The notes under the pieces were generated by a model. That model was given only the letters and a program-made list of their open reading frames with translations, was not told the DNA's origin and ran no database searches. Below, in pieces: positions 47,399 through 57,409 of a stretch of DNA of 64,000 nucleotides. The translations under genes were made by a program, and so were the position numbers. Numbering within the stretch: the first letter of the stretch is position 1; each line of letters starts with the position of its first letter. This DNA comes from an uncultured Opitutaceae bacterium (GTDB lineage: Bacteria; Verrucomicrobiota; Verrucomicrobiia; Opitutales; Opitutaceae): NCBI GenBank assembly GCA_903862935.1, contig CAIOZY010000040.1:124001-188000 (forward strand), read 5' to 3'.

Positions 47399-48542
47399 CT
47401 ACTCCTCCATCTGGATGTCCTTGTTGCGGTGGCGGGGCGAGCCCGCGCGCAGCCACGCGTAGATGAACCGGTCGATGTCGCCGTCGAGGACGCCCTGGGT
47501 GTCGCTCGTGCTGACCCCCGTCCTGAGGTCCTTCACCATCTGGTAGGGCTGCAGGACGTAACTGCGGATCTGGCTTCCCCACCCGATCTCGCCCTTCTCG
47601 CCGTAGAAGCGTTCCATCTCGCTGCGCTGCTCGTCGAGGCGTTTCTCGTAGAGGCGGGCCTTCAGAACGTTCATCGCGCTCGCCCGGTTCTTGATCTGGG
47701 ACCTCTCGTTCTGGCAGACGACGACCATCCCGGTCGGGATATGGGTGAGCCTGACGGCCGAGTCGGTTGTGTTGACTCCCTGGCCCCCCTTTCCGGAGGA
47801 CCGGTAGACGTCGACCCGGATGTCGATCTCCGGGATCTGGATGTCGATCTCCTCGGTGATCTCGGCGATCACGTCCACGGCGCAAAATGAGGTGTGGCGG
47901 CGCTTGTTGGCGTCGAACGGGCTGATCCGGACGAGCCGGTGGACGCCGCGCTCGGCCTTGACGTAGCCGTATGCGTTCTCGCCCTTCACCAGGAGGGTCG
48001 CCTTCGTGATCCCGGCCTGGTCCCCGACCTGCACGTCCTGGACCTCGACTACGAAGCCCCTGCGCTCGGCCCAGCGATTGTACATGCGGAAGAGCATGTC
48101 GGCCCAGTCGCACGACTCGGTGCCGCCGGCCCCGGCCTGTATCGAAAGGATCGCGTTGTTGTGGTCAAACTGACCCGCCAGGAACGAGGCGATCTCCAGG
48201 CGGTCGAGTTCGGCCCCGAGGACATCGACTGTCGCGTCCACCTCCCGGGCGTGGGCCTCCTGCTGGTCGGCGGGGGCGGCATCCACCAGTTCGACCATCA
48301 CTGAGGCGTCATCAACCTTGCGCTGCAGGGCGACGACCGGGAGCACGATCCTCTTCAGACCGTTCAGCTTGCCGATGTGCTTCTGCGCACGCTCGGGGTT
48401 GTCCCAGAAGTTGGAGGCGCCCATCTGGGCCTCCATGGCCTCTATCTCGCGCTGCTTTTGTTCGACGTCAAAGAAACCTCCACAAGTGCCCGGCCCTCTT
48501 CTTGATGTGCTCGATCTGGTTCAGCGTTTCGGTGGAGATCAT
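47399..48542 (-). CDS. prfB: Peptide chain release factor 2, expressed through a programmed +1 frameshift
   Basis: About 380 aa. The ATG at 48542 opens a 24-codon frame [16 protein letters not shown] onward that ends at CTT TGA (48473-48468). A +1 shift (CTTTGAC) continues with [16 protein letters not shown] and the complete RF2 body, including SPF ([10 protein letters not shown]) for UGA/UAA and the GGQ (SGKGGQGVN) catalytic motif. A GGAGG element three bases before CTT is the known stimulator. The feedback lets RF2 control its own synthesis. tatC precedes, the 463-aa gene follows. Confidence 0.96.
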
Positions 48543-48622
48543 GGAGGAAAGGAGGAAAAGGTGAGAGGCAATCGGCCCAAACACAAGCCGGCGGGGCGGA
48601 CGGAGCGGCCTCCTTTTTTGCC

Positions 48623-49612
48623 TTAGGCCGGCGCAATCTCGCCGCGGCGCCTCTTCTTCCACTCCCAATACCAGGCAATCCAGATGCAGATCTCGTACAG
48701 GAGGTAGAGCGGGACCGCCATTGCGACCTGGGTGACCACCTCGGGGGTGGTGAGCACCGCCCCGAGGATCAGCGACAGGACGATCACGTGCCGCCGGAAG
48801 TGCGCAAGCTGCTTGTGGGTGAGGACTCCGAGCTTCACGAGAAACAGGACGACCAGCGGAAATTGGAACCCGATCCCCATTCCCATGAGGAATTTACAGA
48901 CGAAGCTGATATACTCGTCCGCCCTCCAGTCCGAGGCGTTGAAACCGAGGATCTCGGAATATTTGATCGATGCCCGGAGCGCGACCGGCAGCAGGACAAA
49001 GTACGTGACCAGGACCCCGGTGATCGCCAGGGCCACGCCCCAGGCCACCCAGGTGAGGATCCCCCTCCTCTCACGTTTCCTCAGGGCAGGCACGATGAAG
49101 CTACCCAGGAAGTACAGCCAGAATGGGGCCGAGATGATGATCGCGGCGTAGACGGCGACGTGGAAGGCGACGAAGAAGGCTTCGGCCGGACTCAGGTTGT
49201 GGAGCCGCACCTCGACCGGGGCGACCGCAGGGGCGTCCGGGTCGAGCTTGAGGGTGACAACCTGCTCCTCGCCTATCTTGGTCGTTCCGATCCGGAAGAC
49301 CGCGTTCGGGGCCGCGCCCGGGGGAAGCCCCGCGAACTGCTCGCGCGTGACGGGAAACGGCCCGAGCTTGGTCGATCCAATCTCCAGGGTCACCGTCGGC
49401 TTCGGAGACTCGAACATGTGCATCCTCTGGAGCGGATACTCCAGAATCCCGACGATCTGCGCGTCGAGGAGCAGGCACACCATCACAGCGATCCCGATCG
49501 CGGTCACCGAGCGGATAACGGCCGTGCGCAGGTCTTGGACGTGCTCCCAGAACGACTTGCGCGGCCCCCCCTCGTCGGGTTCCGGTGCGGCTTCTGGGGT
49601 GTCGGTCGCCAT
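48623..49612 (-). CDS. tatC: Sec-independent protein translocase TatC
   Basis: 329 aa, six membrane helices; the first near 30-50 after FWEHVQDLRTAVIRS (TatC N-terminal E/L motif region). The conserved SPAEAFFVAFHVAVYAAIIISAPF and FEFPLVV-like FQFPLVVLFLVKLG segments follow. The first periplasmic loop (about 60-135) is much longer than in E. coli, with beta-rich content (TVTLEIGSTKLGPFPVTREQF). The C-terminus is basic. Twin-arginine signal receptor; tatA and tatB are not in the window. Confidence 0.93.
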   Translation of the reverse strand: MATDTPEAAPEPDEGGPRKSFWEHVQDLRTAVIRSVTAIGIAVMVCLLLDAQIVGILEYPLQRMHMFESPKPTVTLEIGSTKLGPFPVTREQFAGLPPGAAPNAVFRIGTTKIGEEQVVTLKLDPDAPAVAPVEVRLHNLSPAEAFFVAFHVAVYAAIIISAPFWLYFLGSFIVPALRKRERRGILTWVAWGVALAITGVLVTYFVLLPVALRASIKYSEILGFNASDWRADEYISFVCKFLMGMGIGFQFPLVVLFLVKLGVLTHKQLAHFRRHVIVLSLILGAVLTTPEVVTQVAMAVPLYLLYEICIWIAWYWEWKKRRRGEIAPA

Positions 49613-49653
49613 GGGGCGGTAATCCTAGAGCGGGCCGGAGGCGCCGTGATGCC

Positions 49654-50589
49654 TCAGCTCCGGAGCGTTCCGGCCGCCTTCTCGGACAGAAAGCTTTGGT
49701 AGGTGGCGGCGACTCCCTGGGCGAGCCCGATCCGGGCGCTCCAGCCGAGGGCCTTCAGTTTCGACACGTCCATTAGCTTGCGCGGCGTGCCGTCGGGCTG
49801 AGACGAGTCCCAGACCGTGCGGCCCCGGAAACCAACCGTGAAGGCGACGGTCTCCGTGAGCTCCCGGATCGTCACGTCGGTCCCCGTCCCGACGTTGATC
49901 CAGTCCGGCGGGTTGGCCGCCTTCAGCAGGAAGGCGCTGGCATCCGCCAGGTCGTCGACGTGCAGAAACTCGCGCCTGGGCGAGCCCGTGCCCCAAGCTG
50001 TAACCTCCGGTCGGCCGGCCTCCCTGGCCTCGTGGTACTTGCGGATCAGGGCCGGCAGCACGTGGGAATTCTGCAGGTCATAGTTGTCGCCCGGCCCGTA
50101 GAGGTTGGTGGGCATTGCCGAATGGAACAGGACTCCGTACTGCCTGCGGTGGTACTGGCAGAGCTTCAGGCCGGCGATCTTCGCCACGGCGTACGGCTCA
50201 TTCGTCGGTTCCAGGGCCCCCGTGAGCAGGCATTCCTCGGGCATCGGCTGGGGCGCAAGCTTCGGGTAGATGCAGGAGCTTCCGAGGTAGAGCAGGCGCC
50301 GCACCCCGTGCCTGTGGGCGGAGCCGATCGTGTTCGCCGCGATCGCGAGGTTCTGGAGAATGAACTCGGCCCCGTAGGTGGCGTTCGCATGGATTCCGCC
50401 AACTTTGCCGGCGGCGATGAGCGCCGCGTCCGGCCTCTCGGCCGCGTAGAACCGGTCGACCGCCGCCTGGTCGCACAAGTCGAGCTCCCTGCGGGTCCGC
50501 AGCACGAGCTCGACGCCCGGCTCGCCCCGAAAACGGCGGACGATCGCCGCTCCGACCATGCCCTGATGCCCTGCGATGAACAGCTTCAA
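49654..50589 (-). CDS. fcl: GDP-L-fucose synthase
   Basis: 311 aa, SDR epimerase/reductase. NADP motif [14 protein letters not shown], active YxxxK in [19 protein letters not shown], and [20 protein letters not shown]. It makes GDP-fucose from the gmd product. Starts 6 bases after gmd, and lies next to tatC; the pair supplies surface glycans. Confidence 0.94.
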   Translation of the reverse strand: MKLFIAGHQGMVGAAIVRRFRGEPGVELVLRTRRELDLCDQAAVDRFYAAERPDAALIAAGKVGGIHANATYGAEFILQNLAIAANTIGSAHRHGVRRLLYLGSSCIYPKLAPQPMPEECLLTGALEPTNEPYAVAKIAGLKLCQYHRRQYGVLFHSAMPTNLYGPGDNYDLQNSHVLPALIRKYHEAREAGRPEVTAWGTGSPRREFLHVDDLADASAFLLKAANPPDWINVGTGTDVTIRELTETVAFTVGFRGRTVWDSSQPDGTPRKLMDVSKLKALGWSARIGLAQGVAATYQSFLSEKAAGTLRS

Positions 50590-50595
50590 GGCTTG

Positions 50596-51627
50596 TCAGC
50601 CCGGCAAGGCCCCCCGTCCGACGACCTTGGCGATCTGCATTTCCTGCCTGGCCAGTTCAAGGTCGTGCTCGACCATGATCTTCACCAGCTCCTTGAAGCG
50701 AACCTTCGGCTCCCAGCCGAGCTGTCGGCGGGCCTTCTCGGGGTCGCCGATCAGGAGCTCAACCTCGGAGGGGCGCTCGTAACGGGAGTCATGCTTGACG
50801 TGCTTCTTCCAGTCCAGCCCCAGCAGGCCGAAGGCCTCCTCGCAGAAGTCCCGCACGCTGTGGGTCTCGTTCGTCGCCACGACATAGTCGTCTGGGCGCT
50901 CCTGCTGGAGCATGATCCACATCATCTCCACGTAGTCCTTCGCGTAGCCCCAGTCGCGCCGGGCCTCTAGGTTGCCCAGGTACAGCTCATCCTGCATGCC
51001 CAGCTTGATGCGGGTGGCGGCTCGGGTGATCTTGCGGGTGACGAAGGTCTCCCCGCGGCGGGGAGACTCGTGGTTGAAGAGGATTCCGTTGCTGGCGTGG
51101 AGGTTGTAGCTCTCGCGGTAGTTCACCGTCAGCCAGTACGCGTAGACCTTCGCGCAGCCGTACGGGGACCGCGGCCAGAACGGGGTCTTCTCAGTCTGCG
51201 GCACCTCCTGCACCTTGCCGAACATCTCCGAGGAGGAGGCCTGATAGTAGCGCACGTTCTTGATGAGCCCCGCCTCGCGGATCGCCTCCAGGATGCGCAG
51301 AGCCCCGAGGCCGTCCACGTCCCCGGTGTATTCCGGGATGTCGAAGGAGACCCGCACGTGGGACTGCGCCCCCAGGTTGTAAACCTCGTCGGGCTTGAGC
51401 TCGTAGAGCAGCTTCACCATCTGCACCGAGTCGGCGAGGTCCCCGTAATGCAGGAAAAGCCGCGTGCCGTTGACGTGGGGATCCCGGTACAGGTGGTCGA
51501 TCCGGCTGGTGTTGAAGGTCGAGGCGCGGCGGATGACGCCATGGACCTCGTAGCCCTTGGACAGGAGCAACTCGGCCAAGTAAGAGCCGTCTTGGCCGGT
51601 GATGCCGGTGATCAGAGCCCGTTTCAT
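50596..51627 (-). CDS. gmd: GDP-mannose 4,6-dehydratase
   Basis: 343 aa from the ATG at 51627. NADP motif [47 protein letters not shown] with the YxxxK dyad, [19 protein letters not shown] and [12 protein letters not shown]. Starts GDP-fucose synthesis. fcl follows. Confidence 0.96.
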   Translation of the reverse strand: MKRALITGITGQDGSYLAELLLSKGYEVHGVIRRASTFNTSRIDHLYRDPHVNGTRLFLHYGDLADSVQMVKLLYELKPDEVYNLGAQSHVRVSFDIPEYTGDVDGLGALRILEAIREAGLIKNVRYYQASSSEMFGKVQEVPQTEKTPFWPRSPYGCAKVYAYWLTVNYRESYNLHASNGILFNHESPRRGETFVTRKITRAATRIKLGMQDELYLGNLEARRDWGYAKDYVEMMWIMLQQERPDDYVVATNETHSVRDFCEEAFGLLGLDWKKHVKHDSRYERPSEVELLIGDPEKARRQLGWEPKVRFKELVKIMVEHDLELARQEMQIAKVVGRGALPG

Positions 51628-51703
51628 GCTGGTGTAGGGTCCAATCCAAGTGCCGGCCGGCGCTTGACGCAAGCCGCGATCCTCTCCGGGCGGCCCGGGG
51701 CCT

Positions 51704-52705
51704 CTATTTGAGAGCTGGATTTGTGCGCGCGAGGTGGTTGGCGAGGATCCCGTTGGCGAGCAGCTGCAGCGGGTGGTAGAACATGATCGGCAGGAGGATC
51801 AGACCCAGGTTTGCGCTTCGGCCGAATATCAGGACCGCGAGCGGGATGCCCATCGCCAGGGTCTTCTTGACCGAGCAAAAGTACACCGCAATCGAGTCGG
51901 CGCGCCCGAGGCGGTTCAGGCGGGAGGAAGCGTAGGCCAGCAGCGAAATTGCGACAAAGAGCAGGACCACGATCAGGAGTACCTTCAGCGTGAGGCCCGC
52001 CCCGTAGGTGACCCAGATCCTCCCGGTCACCGAGTCGCAGAAGGCCATGTAGACCATCAGCAGGATTACCGCGTTGCAGATGCGCGAGTTCCAGCGCTTG
52101 TGGGCCTCGACGGCCTCGCGGCAAAACGGCCTCACCGCGGCCCCGGCGGCGAACGGCAAGAGTGTCAGCATCGTGATCTGCAGCAGAAGCGGGCCCAGCG
52201 CGCCGTGGCCCCCCGACACGTGCATCAGGAAGCTCACCAGAAGGGGCGTCAGGACGACCCCCATGATGTTGGAGAGCGCCGCGCTGATGACCGCCGCGGC
52301 GGTGTTGCCGCCGGCGACCGCCGTCAGCACAACCGAGGTCGAGACGGTCGACGGCAGGACACACAGGAAGAGCAGCCCTCCCCGGATCGCCGCCGGCTCG
52401 CCCGTCCACAGGACCGAGAGGATCGCCTGCAGGATGAGCCCCACGATCGGGAAGATGACAAAGGTGAAGCTTTGGATCAGGGCGTGCAGCCGCCAGTTCC
52501 CGGCCCCGCCCCGGATCCTCTCCAGGGGGATCGTGAGCCCCTGGATAAAGAGGATGAGGGCGATCCCGACGTTCGCGAGGATCTCCGGGTGGAGCCACCC
52601 CTGCCGGGACCCGGCCTGCGGGAGCGCAAAGGCGAGGACCACCGAAAGGAACATCCCGAGGATGAACCCGTTCGAGCGGATCCAGCTGGGGGCCGGCGCG
52701 CTCAT
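51704..52705 (-). CDS. Bile acid:sodium symporter-family transporter (SBF-like)
   Basis: 333 aa, about nine to ten membrane helices. [48 protein letters not shown]-type segment and [15 protein letters not shown] match the YfeH/SBF_like group. Substrate unknown. ATG overlaps the upstream NYN gene stop (ATGA). Confidence 0.87.
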   Translation of the reverse strand: MSAPAPSWIRSNGFILGMFLSVVLAFALPQAGSRQGWLHPEILANVGIALILFIQGLTIPLERIRGGAGNWRLHALIQSFTFVIFPIVGLILQAILSVLWTGEPAAIRGGLLFLCVLPSTVSTSVVLTAVAGGNTAAAVISAALSNIMGVVLTPLLVSFLMHVSGGHGALGPLLLQITMLTLLPFAAGAAVRPFCREAVEAHKRWNSRICNAVILLMVYMAFCDSVTGRIWVTYGAGLTLKVLLIVVLLFVAISLLAYASSRLNRLGRADSIAVYFCSVKKTLAMGIPLAVLIFGRSANLGLILLPIMFYHPLQLLANGILANHLARTNPALK

Positions 52706-53184
52706 GGGCGGGGCCGGCTCCACGCCGCCTCGTTGTCCCGCCGACGCTCTTCGACCCGGGCCCGCTGGCGCCCACCCGCCCGGGACACCCAGCTGGCGAG
52801 GTCCTCCGAGGAGACCGCGCTGCCGCCCAGGGCCTCCACGGCGTTTCGTTCCGCCCGGTCGTCGGTCGCCACCACGCAGGCGCCCGGGCGCCCGGACCGG
52901 CCGACAATCCCCTCGATGACCTGGTCGGCCGTAGTGCCGGCGGGGGTGTACACGTGGGAGAAGGTGACGTGTCCCGAGGGGCGCTCAACCAGCATCTCCG
53001 GGCCCCTCCCGTCGAAGACGAGGGACACCCGCAGGTGCTCGGCGTCGTGGAGCACGCTCAGGGCGGCCGACAGGCGCGATCGCGCGGCATCCCGGTCACG
53101 CTTGAGGAGCGTTCGCAGATCGGGCCAGGCGTGCATGATGTTGGAGCCGTCAACCAGAAGGTGCCTCTCAAAGTCCTGGCTCAA
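52702..53184 (-). CDS. NYN-domain (YacP/Rae1-like) nuclease
   Basis: 160 aa. LLVDGSNIMHAWPDL near the start, DGRGPEML and VVATDDRAERNAVEALGG give the PIN-like acidic residues of the YacP family (Rae1 cleaves mRNA on ribosomes in Bacillus). Sits 12 bases after the DUF2721 gene. Confidence 0.88.
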   Translation of the reverse strand: MSQDFERHLLVDGSNIMHAWPDLRTLLKRDRDAARSRLSAALSVLHDAEHLRVSLVFDGRGPEMLVERPSGHVTFSHVYTPAGTTADQVIEGIVGRSGRPGACVVATDDRAERNAVEALGGSAVSSEDLASWVSRAGGRQRARVEERRRDNEAAWSRPRP

Positions 53185-53196
53185 GGGGTGCCGGCC

Positions 53197-53643
53197 CTAG
53201 TCGCGGGTGAGCTCGAAGCGGACCGCCTCGAGTGAGATGTGAATCTCCCGGATGAAGGCGATCATCGAGCCGATCAGCGCGAGCTGACCCACGGCGAAGA
53301 TAAGGACGAGCAGCAGCCCCAACTCGAGCCGGAGGAGGGCGGCAAGGAAAAGGACGAGGATGAGGACCGCCGCCAGCAGCACCGTGACGGCGGCCAGCGT
53401 GATCGAGATCTTCAGCAGCGTCGCTCGCCGCTGGAGGATCCCGATCTGGGCGTTGAGCTTGGCCATCCCGGAGCCGTCGGGCTCCCGGGACATCTCGCCT
53501 TTGAGGGCGCGGGATCGGTCGAGCATGCGGCCAAAGCGGTTTGTCAGGGTGAGCAGCAGCAGGCCCACACCAGAAATCAGGATAACCGGCCCAATTGAAA
53601 GCTGCAGGATCGGAACGAGGGAGCTCAGGGAGATCGTGGTCAT
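53197..53643 (-). CDS. DUF2721 membrane protein
   Basis: 148 aa, three membrane helices, with LSIGPVILISGVGLLLLTLTNRFGRMLDRSRAL, the DUF2721 signature. Function unknown. First gene of a minus-strand run that extends to the thi operon; divergent from the aldo/keto reductase. Confidence 0.86.
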   Translation of the reverse strand: MTTISLSSLVPILQLSIGPVILISGVGLLLLTLTNRFGRMLDRSRALKGEMSREPDGSGMAKLNAQIGILQRRATLLKISITLAAVTVLLAAVLILVLFLAALLRLELGLLLVLIFAVGQLALIGSMIAFIREIHISLEAVRFELTRD

Positions 53644-53758
53644 GGTCTTTGCAGGCGCCAGGGCCCGCTCCCCTCAACTATCGCCGCCGCGGCCGGGCGA
53701 AGGCAAGCGCTTCAATGCTCGCCTAACAGACGCCACCTATCCATAATCACAGACAGCC

Positions 53759-54697
53759 ATGGACTTACCCTCGATCCTGCGTCAACCGCCATCCCGGCTC
53801 ACGGTGGGAACCGTGCAGTTTGGGATGTCCTACGGCGTTGCCAACCAGACTGGAAGGCCCTCCTTCGACACGGTCTGCGCCATCATCCGGGAGGCCTGGG
53901 ACCACGGGGTCGACGTCCTCGACACCGCCCCGGGCTATGGGGAGAGCGAGGAGTGCATCGGCCGGGCCCTCGAGAAGCTGGGGCTCAGGGGCCGGATGCG
54001 GATCGTCACCAAGGTGTCTCCCCTCCCCCTGGACCTGCCGAGCGCGGAGGCGGCCCGGAAGATCGAAGAGGGCGTGTCGCAGTCCCTGAAGAGGCTCGGG
54101 CTGGACCGGGTGCCGCTGTGTCTTTTCCACCACCAGACCAACATCTGTTATGCCGAGGAGCTGTTGCGCCTCCGAGCCAAGGGAATGATCGAGGCGGCCG
54201 GCGTGTCGCTGGTCGACGCGGAGTACGGCTGGAAGGCCCTCAAGATTCCAGAGCTCCAAGCATGGCAGTTCCCGACCAATGTCCTGGACCGGCGCTTCAC
54301 GCACTCGGGACTGACGGCCGCGGCGATGAAGGCGAACGTGACCGTCTTCGTCCGCAGCGTCTATCTGCAGGGCCTGATCCTGATGGCCGACGAGGCCACC
54401 CCGCCCCACCTGGCCGAGGTGATCCCCGCCCGGCGGAAGATCCGCGAGATAGCGGCCCACTTCGGCCTGCCGATGCCCGAACTTGCGATGCGGGCGGTTC
54501 TGAGCCGCCCGGAGGTCCGCTCGGTTGTGGTGGGCGTCGAGACCCTCGAGCAGATGCGGGAAAACGCCGCCCTGTTCGCCAAGGGGGCACTGCCGTCCGA
54601 GGTCATGGCGTCCCTGGAGGCCTACGACCCCAAGATGCCCGAGCGGATCGTGTCTCCCGTGGGCTGGGAGAAGGCGAAGGCGGCCTACAAGGCCTGA
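53759..54697 (+). CDS. Aldo/keto reductase
   Basis: 312 aa. GTVQFGMSYGVANQTGRPS, LDTAPGYGESEECIGRALEKLG with the catalytic Tyr, KVSPLPLD with Lys, and LCLFHHQTN with the active His. NADP(H) oxidoreductase of uncertain substrate, similar to sugar-nucleotide-associated AKRs. Convergent with the CDGSH gene. Confidence 0.9.
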   Translation: MDLPSILRQPPSRLTVGTVQFGMSYGVANQTGRPSFDTVCAIIREAWDHGVDVLDTAPGYGESEECIGRALEKLGLRGRMRIVTKVSPLPLDLPSAEAARKIEEGVSQSLKRLGLDRVPLCLFHHQTNICYAEELLRLRAKGMIEAAGVSLVDAEYGWKALKIPELQAWQFPTNVLDRRFTHSGLTAAAMKANVTVFVRSVYLQGLILMADEATPPHLAEVIPARRKIREIAAHFGLPMPELAMRAVLSRPEVRSVVVGVETLEQMRENAALFAKGALPSEVMASLEAYDPKMPERIVSPVGWEKAKAAYKA

Positions 54698-54704
54698 GCC
54701 CTAA

Positions 54705-54941
54705 TCAGAGCTTGTGGTGACTGCCGTCGCAGTACGGCGGGTTCTTCGTTTGCTTGCACCCGCACCAAGCCACCTTCTGCGGCTGCGCCAGCTCGACCTT
54801 CTTCGGGGCAAACCCGGTTCCCTTGTGGGAGCCGTCGCAAAACGGCTGTCCTTTGGAGTGTCCGCAAGCGCACCAGTAGTAGGTGCCGGCGGGCATTTCG
54901 CGCACAATCGGTGATTTCTGGGCGATATGGGGGGTGCTCAT
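54705..54941 (-). CDS. Double CDGSH iron-sulfur protein
   Basis: 78 aa from ATG 54941 with two CxC...PFCDGSH modules (CACGHSKGQPFCDGSH and CGCKQTKNPPYCDGSH), each binding a labile [2Fe-2S] by three Cys and one His. MitoNEET-like class; bacterial role not settled (redox or iron-sulfur transfer). Confidence 0.93.
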   Translation of the reverse strand: MSTPHIAQKSPIVREMPAGTYYWCACGHSKGQPFCDGSHKGTGFAPKKVELAQPQKVAWCGCKQTKNPPYCDGSHHKL

Positions 54942-55058
54942 GGGTGAGGTATTGAGTTTAACCGTCGCTGGGCAGAACGCAAGGTGCGGCGGGCGTTGAC
55001 CGCAAGTCCGGGCCAAGCCATCGTCCGCTCCGGCGGAATCCGGAAACACCCACGCCTA

Positions 55059-55961
55059 ATGAACATGATACTACGCCTGATCGCGCTCGTTCTAGCCCTG
55101 GCCGCAGGGGCCCCTCTACGGGCCGGTTCTGGCCCCTCAGTCCCGATCACGATCCTGAGGCTGCCGGACGGCACCCGGTTCGGGTTGATCGGCCCCCGGC
55201 CCTCACGGCCGGCCCCCACCGTTTTTCTGCTGGCCCACGGCCTGGAAACGATGGCCGACGAGCCCCACTACACGGACGCGGGCCGGCTCCTCACTCCCCA
55301 CGGGTTTCTCGGGGTCGTCCTCGACCCGCCCGCGCACGGGAAAGACGTGAGACCGGGTGAAACCGGGGCATTGGACGGCGGGTTGAAGGGCTGGCGCCAA
55401 AGGCTGGACAACGGAGAGGATTTTGTGGCGCCGTTTGTGGCCCACTGCCGGGGGGTTCTCGACTACCTTGTCAGGGAAAAGCTCGCCGATCCGGACCGGG
55501 TCGGAGCGATCGGCATCTCCCGCGGGGGTTTCCTCGCCATCCATCTTGCGGCGGCCGAGCCCCGGATCCGGTGCGTTGTTGGGCTGTCGCCCGTTGTGGA
55601 TGTCATGGTCCTGAGGGAATTCAACGGCACGCCGCGGACCGATCTGGCCGCGCAGCTGTCGCTCGCCGCGGCCATTCCGAGGCTTGTCGGGCGCCCCTTG
55701 TGGATCAGCATCTCGAACAACGACGAGAGGGTCGGCGCGGATCGGGTGATCGCATTTTCGAGGGCCCTTGTCGCCGCCTCGATTGGGGGCAGGGCGGGAA
55801 ATCCGATTGTTCCCGTGGAGCTGGTCGTCGGTCCGGCCGTGTCTGCGGGCGGTTCCGGCCACTATTCGGTCCAGGAGGCCGACGCCCTTGCCGCGAACTG
55901 GATCCTGCGGCAGTTCGGGATGCCGGAAACGGCGCCCCTCGGCGACGCGCCCCATCGGTGA
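55059..55961 (+). CDS. Secreted alpha/beta hydrolase
   Basis: 300 aa from the ATG at 55059, giving a signal peptide (MILRLIALVLALAAGAPLRA). FLLAHGLETMADEPH oxyanion/entry region, nucleophile elbow GISRGG, and a late His in GSGHYSVQEADAL. Probable esterase or peptidase of the dienelactone-hydrolase/prolyl-oligopeptidase-like group. Substrate unknown. Confidence 0.8.
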   Translation: MNMILRLIALVLALAAGAPLRAGSGPSVPITILRLPDGTRFGLIGPRPSRPAPTVFLLAHGLETMADEPHYTDAGRLLTPHGFLGVVLDPPAHGKDVRPGETGALDGGLKGWRQRLDNGEDFVAPFVAHCRGVLDYLVREKLADPDRVGAIGISRGGFLAIHLAAAEPRIRCVVGLSPVVDVMVLREFNGTPRTDLAAQLSLAAAIPRLVGRPLWISISNNDERVGADRVIAFSRALVAASIGGRAGNPIVPVELVVGPAVSAGGSGHYSVQEADALAANWILRQFGMPETAPLGDAPHR

Positions 55962-56029
55962 TGCAGCCCGCGGCGATCGCGGCCGGGTCCGGACCTGCGC
56001 CCGGATCCCGGGATGGGGTTCCGCCGCCG

Positions 56030-56638
56030 CTAGGTCCCGCCCGGCCCGGCAGTACGCGGTTTTCTGCCCCATCGTCCGATCGGGCCGATCAGGCGGCGGT
56101 GGGCCGAGTCGTCGATGAGCGTCTCCAGCCGCTTCCTGCGGGTCTCCTCCCTCTTGCCGCTTACAACCCAGAATGCTGCGGTCCTCTGGTACCACGGCGC
56201 CTGGGCCCTGAAGAAGGCCCAGGCCCCGGCATGGGCGCGCAGTTCCCCGGCAAGGGATGCCGGGAGCCGCCTCGGCCGCCGCTCGTAGGAGTAGCCCACC
56301 CGGTTTGCCGTGCCGCGGGCCTTGAACGCCGCCAGTCCCGCCGGCCTCATCAAGCCCGCCTTCACGAGGGCCCGGACCTTGCCCACGTTGACCCGGCTCC
56401 AGCGGCTCCCCCTCCGCCTCGGAGTGAACCGGATGGTAAAGCATTCCTCGTCCACACTCCTCCGAACCCCGTCGATCCAGCCGTAGCAGAGCGCCTGGTC
56501 GAGGGCCTGCGCATAGGTGAGGCCGCCCCGGGCCGTGCCGGCCCTGTGGAATCCGACCAGCACCTCGACCGAATTGGCATGGTTTCGCTCAAGCCACGCC
56601 CGGAACCGGGGAGGGGAGGCGAAGAAGGTGGCTTTCAT
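56030..56638 (-). CDS. YdeI/OmpD-associated-family protein
   Basis: 202 aa. FRAWLERNHANSVEVLVGFHR, QALDQALCYGWIDGVRR and RRRGSRWSRVNVGKVRALVKAG match the YdeI family (bacteriocin-protection-type). Function uncertain. Divergent from the lyxose isomerase. Confidence 0.85.
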   Translation of the reverse strand: MKATFFASPPRFRAWLERNHANSVEVLVGFHRAGTARGGLTYAQALDQALCYGWIDGVRRSVDEECFTIRFTPRRRGSRWSRVNVGKVRALVKAGLMRPAGLAAFKARGTANRVGYSYERRPRRLPASLAGELRAHAGAWAFFRAQAPWYQRTAAFWVVSGKREETRRKRLETLIDDSAHRRLIGPIGRWGRKPRTAGPGGT

Positions 56639-56748
56639 CGCAAGCCATGGGAAGCGGCAGGCCGGGACAAAGGCAATGCTTGCCTCACTCCCCCGGGGCC
56701 GCGGCCCCTTGCGTCGGATCCGTCCGCAGCTTTTAATGCCCTCATCCC

Positions 56749-57330
56749 ATGAAACGGTCCGCCCTGAACCGAGCCTACCGCGACGCCCTGTCCTGCTTCA
56801 CCCTGCACCATTGGGCGCTGCCCCCCCGCCCCGCCTGGGACATCACCGACTTCGGTCTGGGAGACTTCCCCCGGTTCGGTCTCGTCCTCGTGAACCTCGC
56901 GGCCGAGCCCGAGTACTGCGAGAAGCTGATGTACGCCCGCAGGGGCCAGGCCACCCCGTGCCACAAGCACGCCCGGAAGAAGGAGGACATCATCTGCCGG
57001 GTCGGGGAACTCACGATCCTCCTGTGGCCCGATCGCCCGGATCACGGGGCCGCGCTGCCCCCCGCGGTTACCGCCGCCTTCGACGGACGGCCCCGTTCGG
57101 TGCCCACCGGAAAGCCGGTGGCCCTTCCCGCGGGGTCCCGGGTCACGCTCACGCCGGGCCTGTGGCACGAATTCTTTCCGTCGAGCGAGGAGTGCATCAT
57201 CGGAGAGGTGTCCACCGCCAACGACGATCTCCATGACAACTTCTTCCTCAATCCCGCGGTCGGCAGGTTCCCGGCTATCGACGAGGACGAGCCCCCGGCG
57301 GTGAGGCTCCTGTCGGAGGGTGCTCCGTAG
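56749..57330 (+). CDS. D-lyxose isomerase-like cupin protein
   Basis: 193 aa. The cupin metal-binding pattern (TPCHKHARKKEDIICRVGEL and TPGLWHEFFPSSEECIIGEVST) matches the D-lyxose ketol-isomerase family (PF07385). It would convert D-lyxose to D-xylulose, or act on related sugars. A promoter with an operator for the next gene lies just after the stop. Confidence 0.85.
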   Translation: MKRSALNRAYRDALSCFTLHHWALPPRPAWDITDFGLGDFPRFGLVLVNLAAEPEYCEKLMYARRGQATPCHKHARKKEDIICRVGELTILLWPDRPDHGAALPPAVTAAFDGRPRSVPTGKPVALPAGSRVTLTPGLWHEFFPSSEECIIGEVSTANDDLHDNFFLNPAVGRFPAIDEDEPPAVRLLSEGAP

Positions 57331-57347
57331 GCGGCGGCAAAAAAAGC

Positions 57348-57391
57348 TTGAACGGCATTTGGAAATCCACTACCTTGCTTGATAAAGGTAG
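57348..57391 (+). promoter_or_regulatory. PadR-operon promoter and operator
   Basis: TTGAAC (57348-57353) and TACCTT (57371-57376) are 17 bp apart. The -10 box is part of CTACCTT-N8-AAGGTAG (57370-57391), a perfect 7-bp inverted repeat. A repressor bound here would cover the -10 element, suggesting autoregulation by PadR. Confidence 0.68.
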
Positions 57392-57409
57392 CTTGTAACG
57401 AAACACCCC

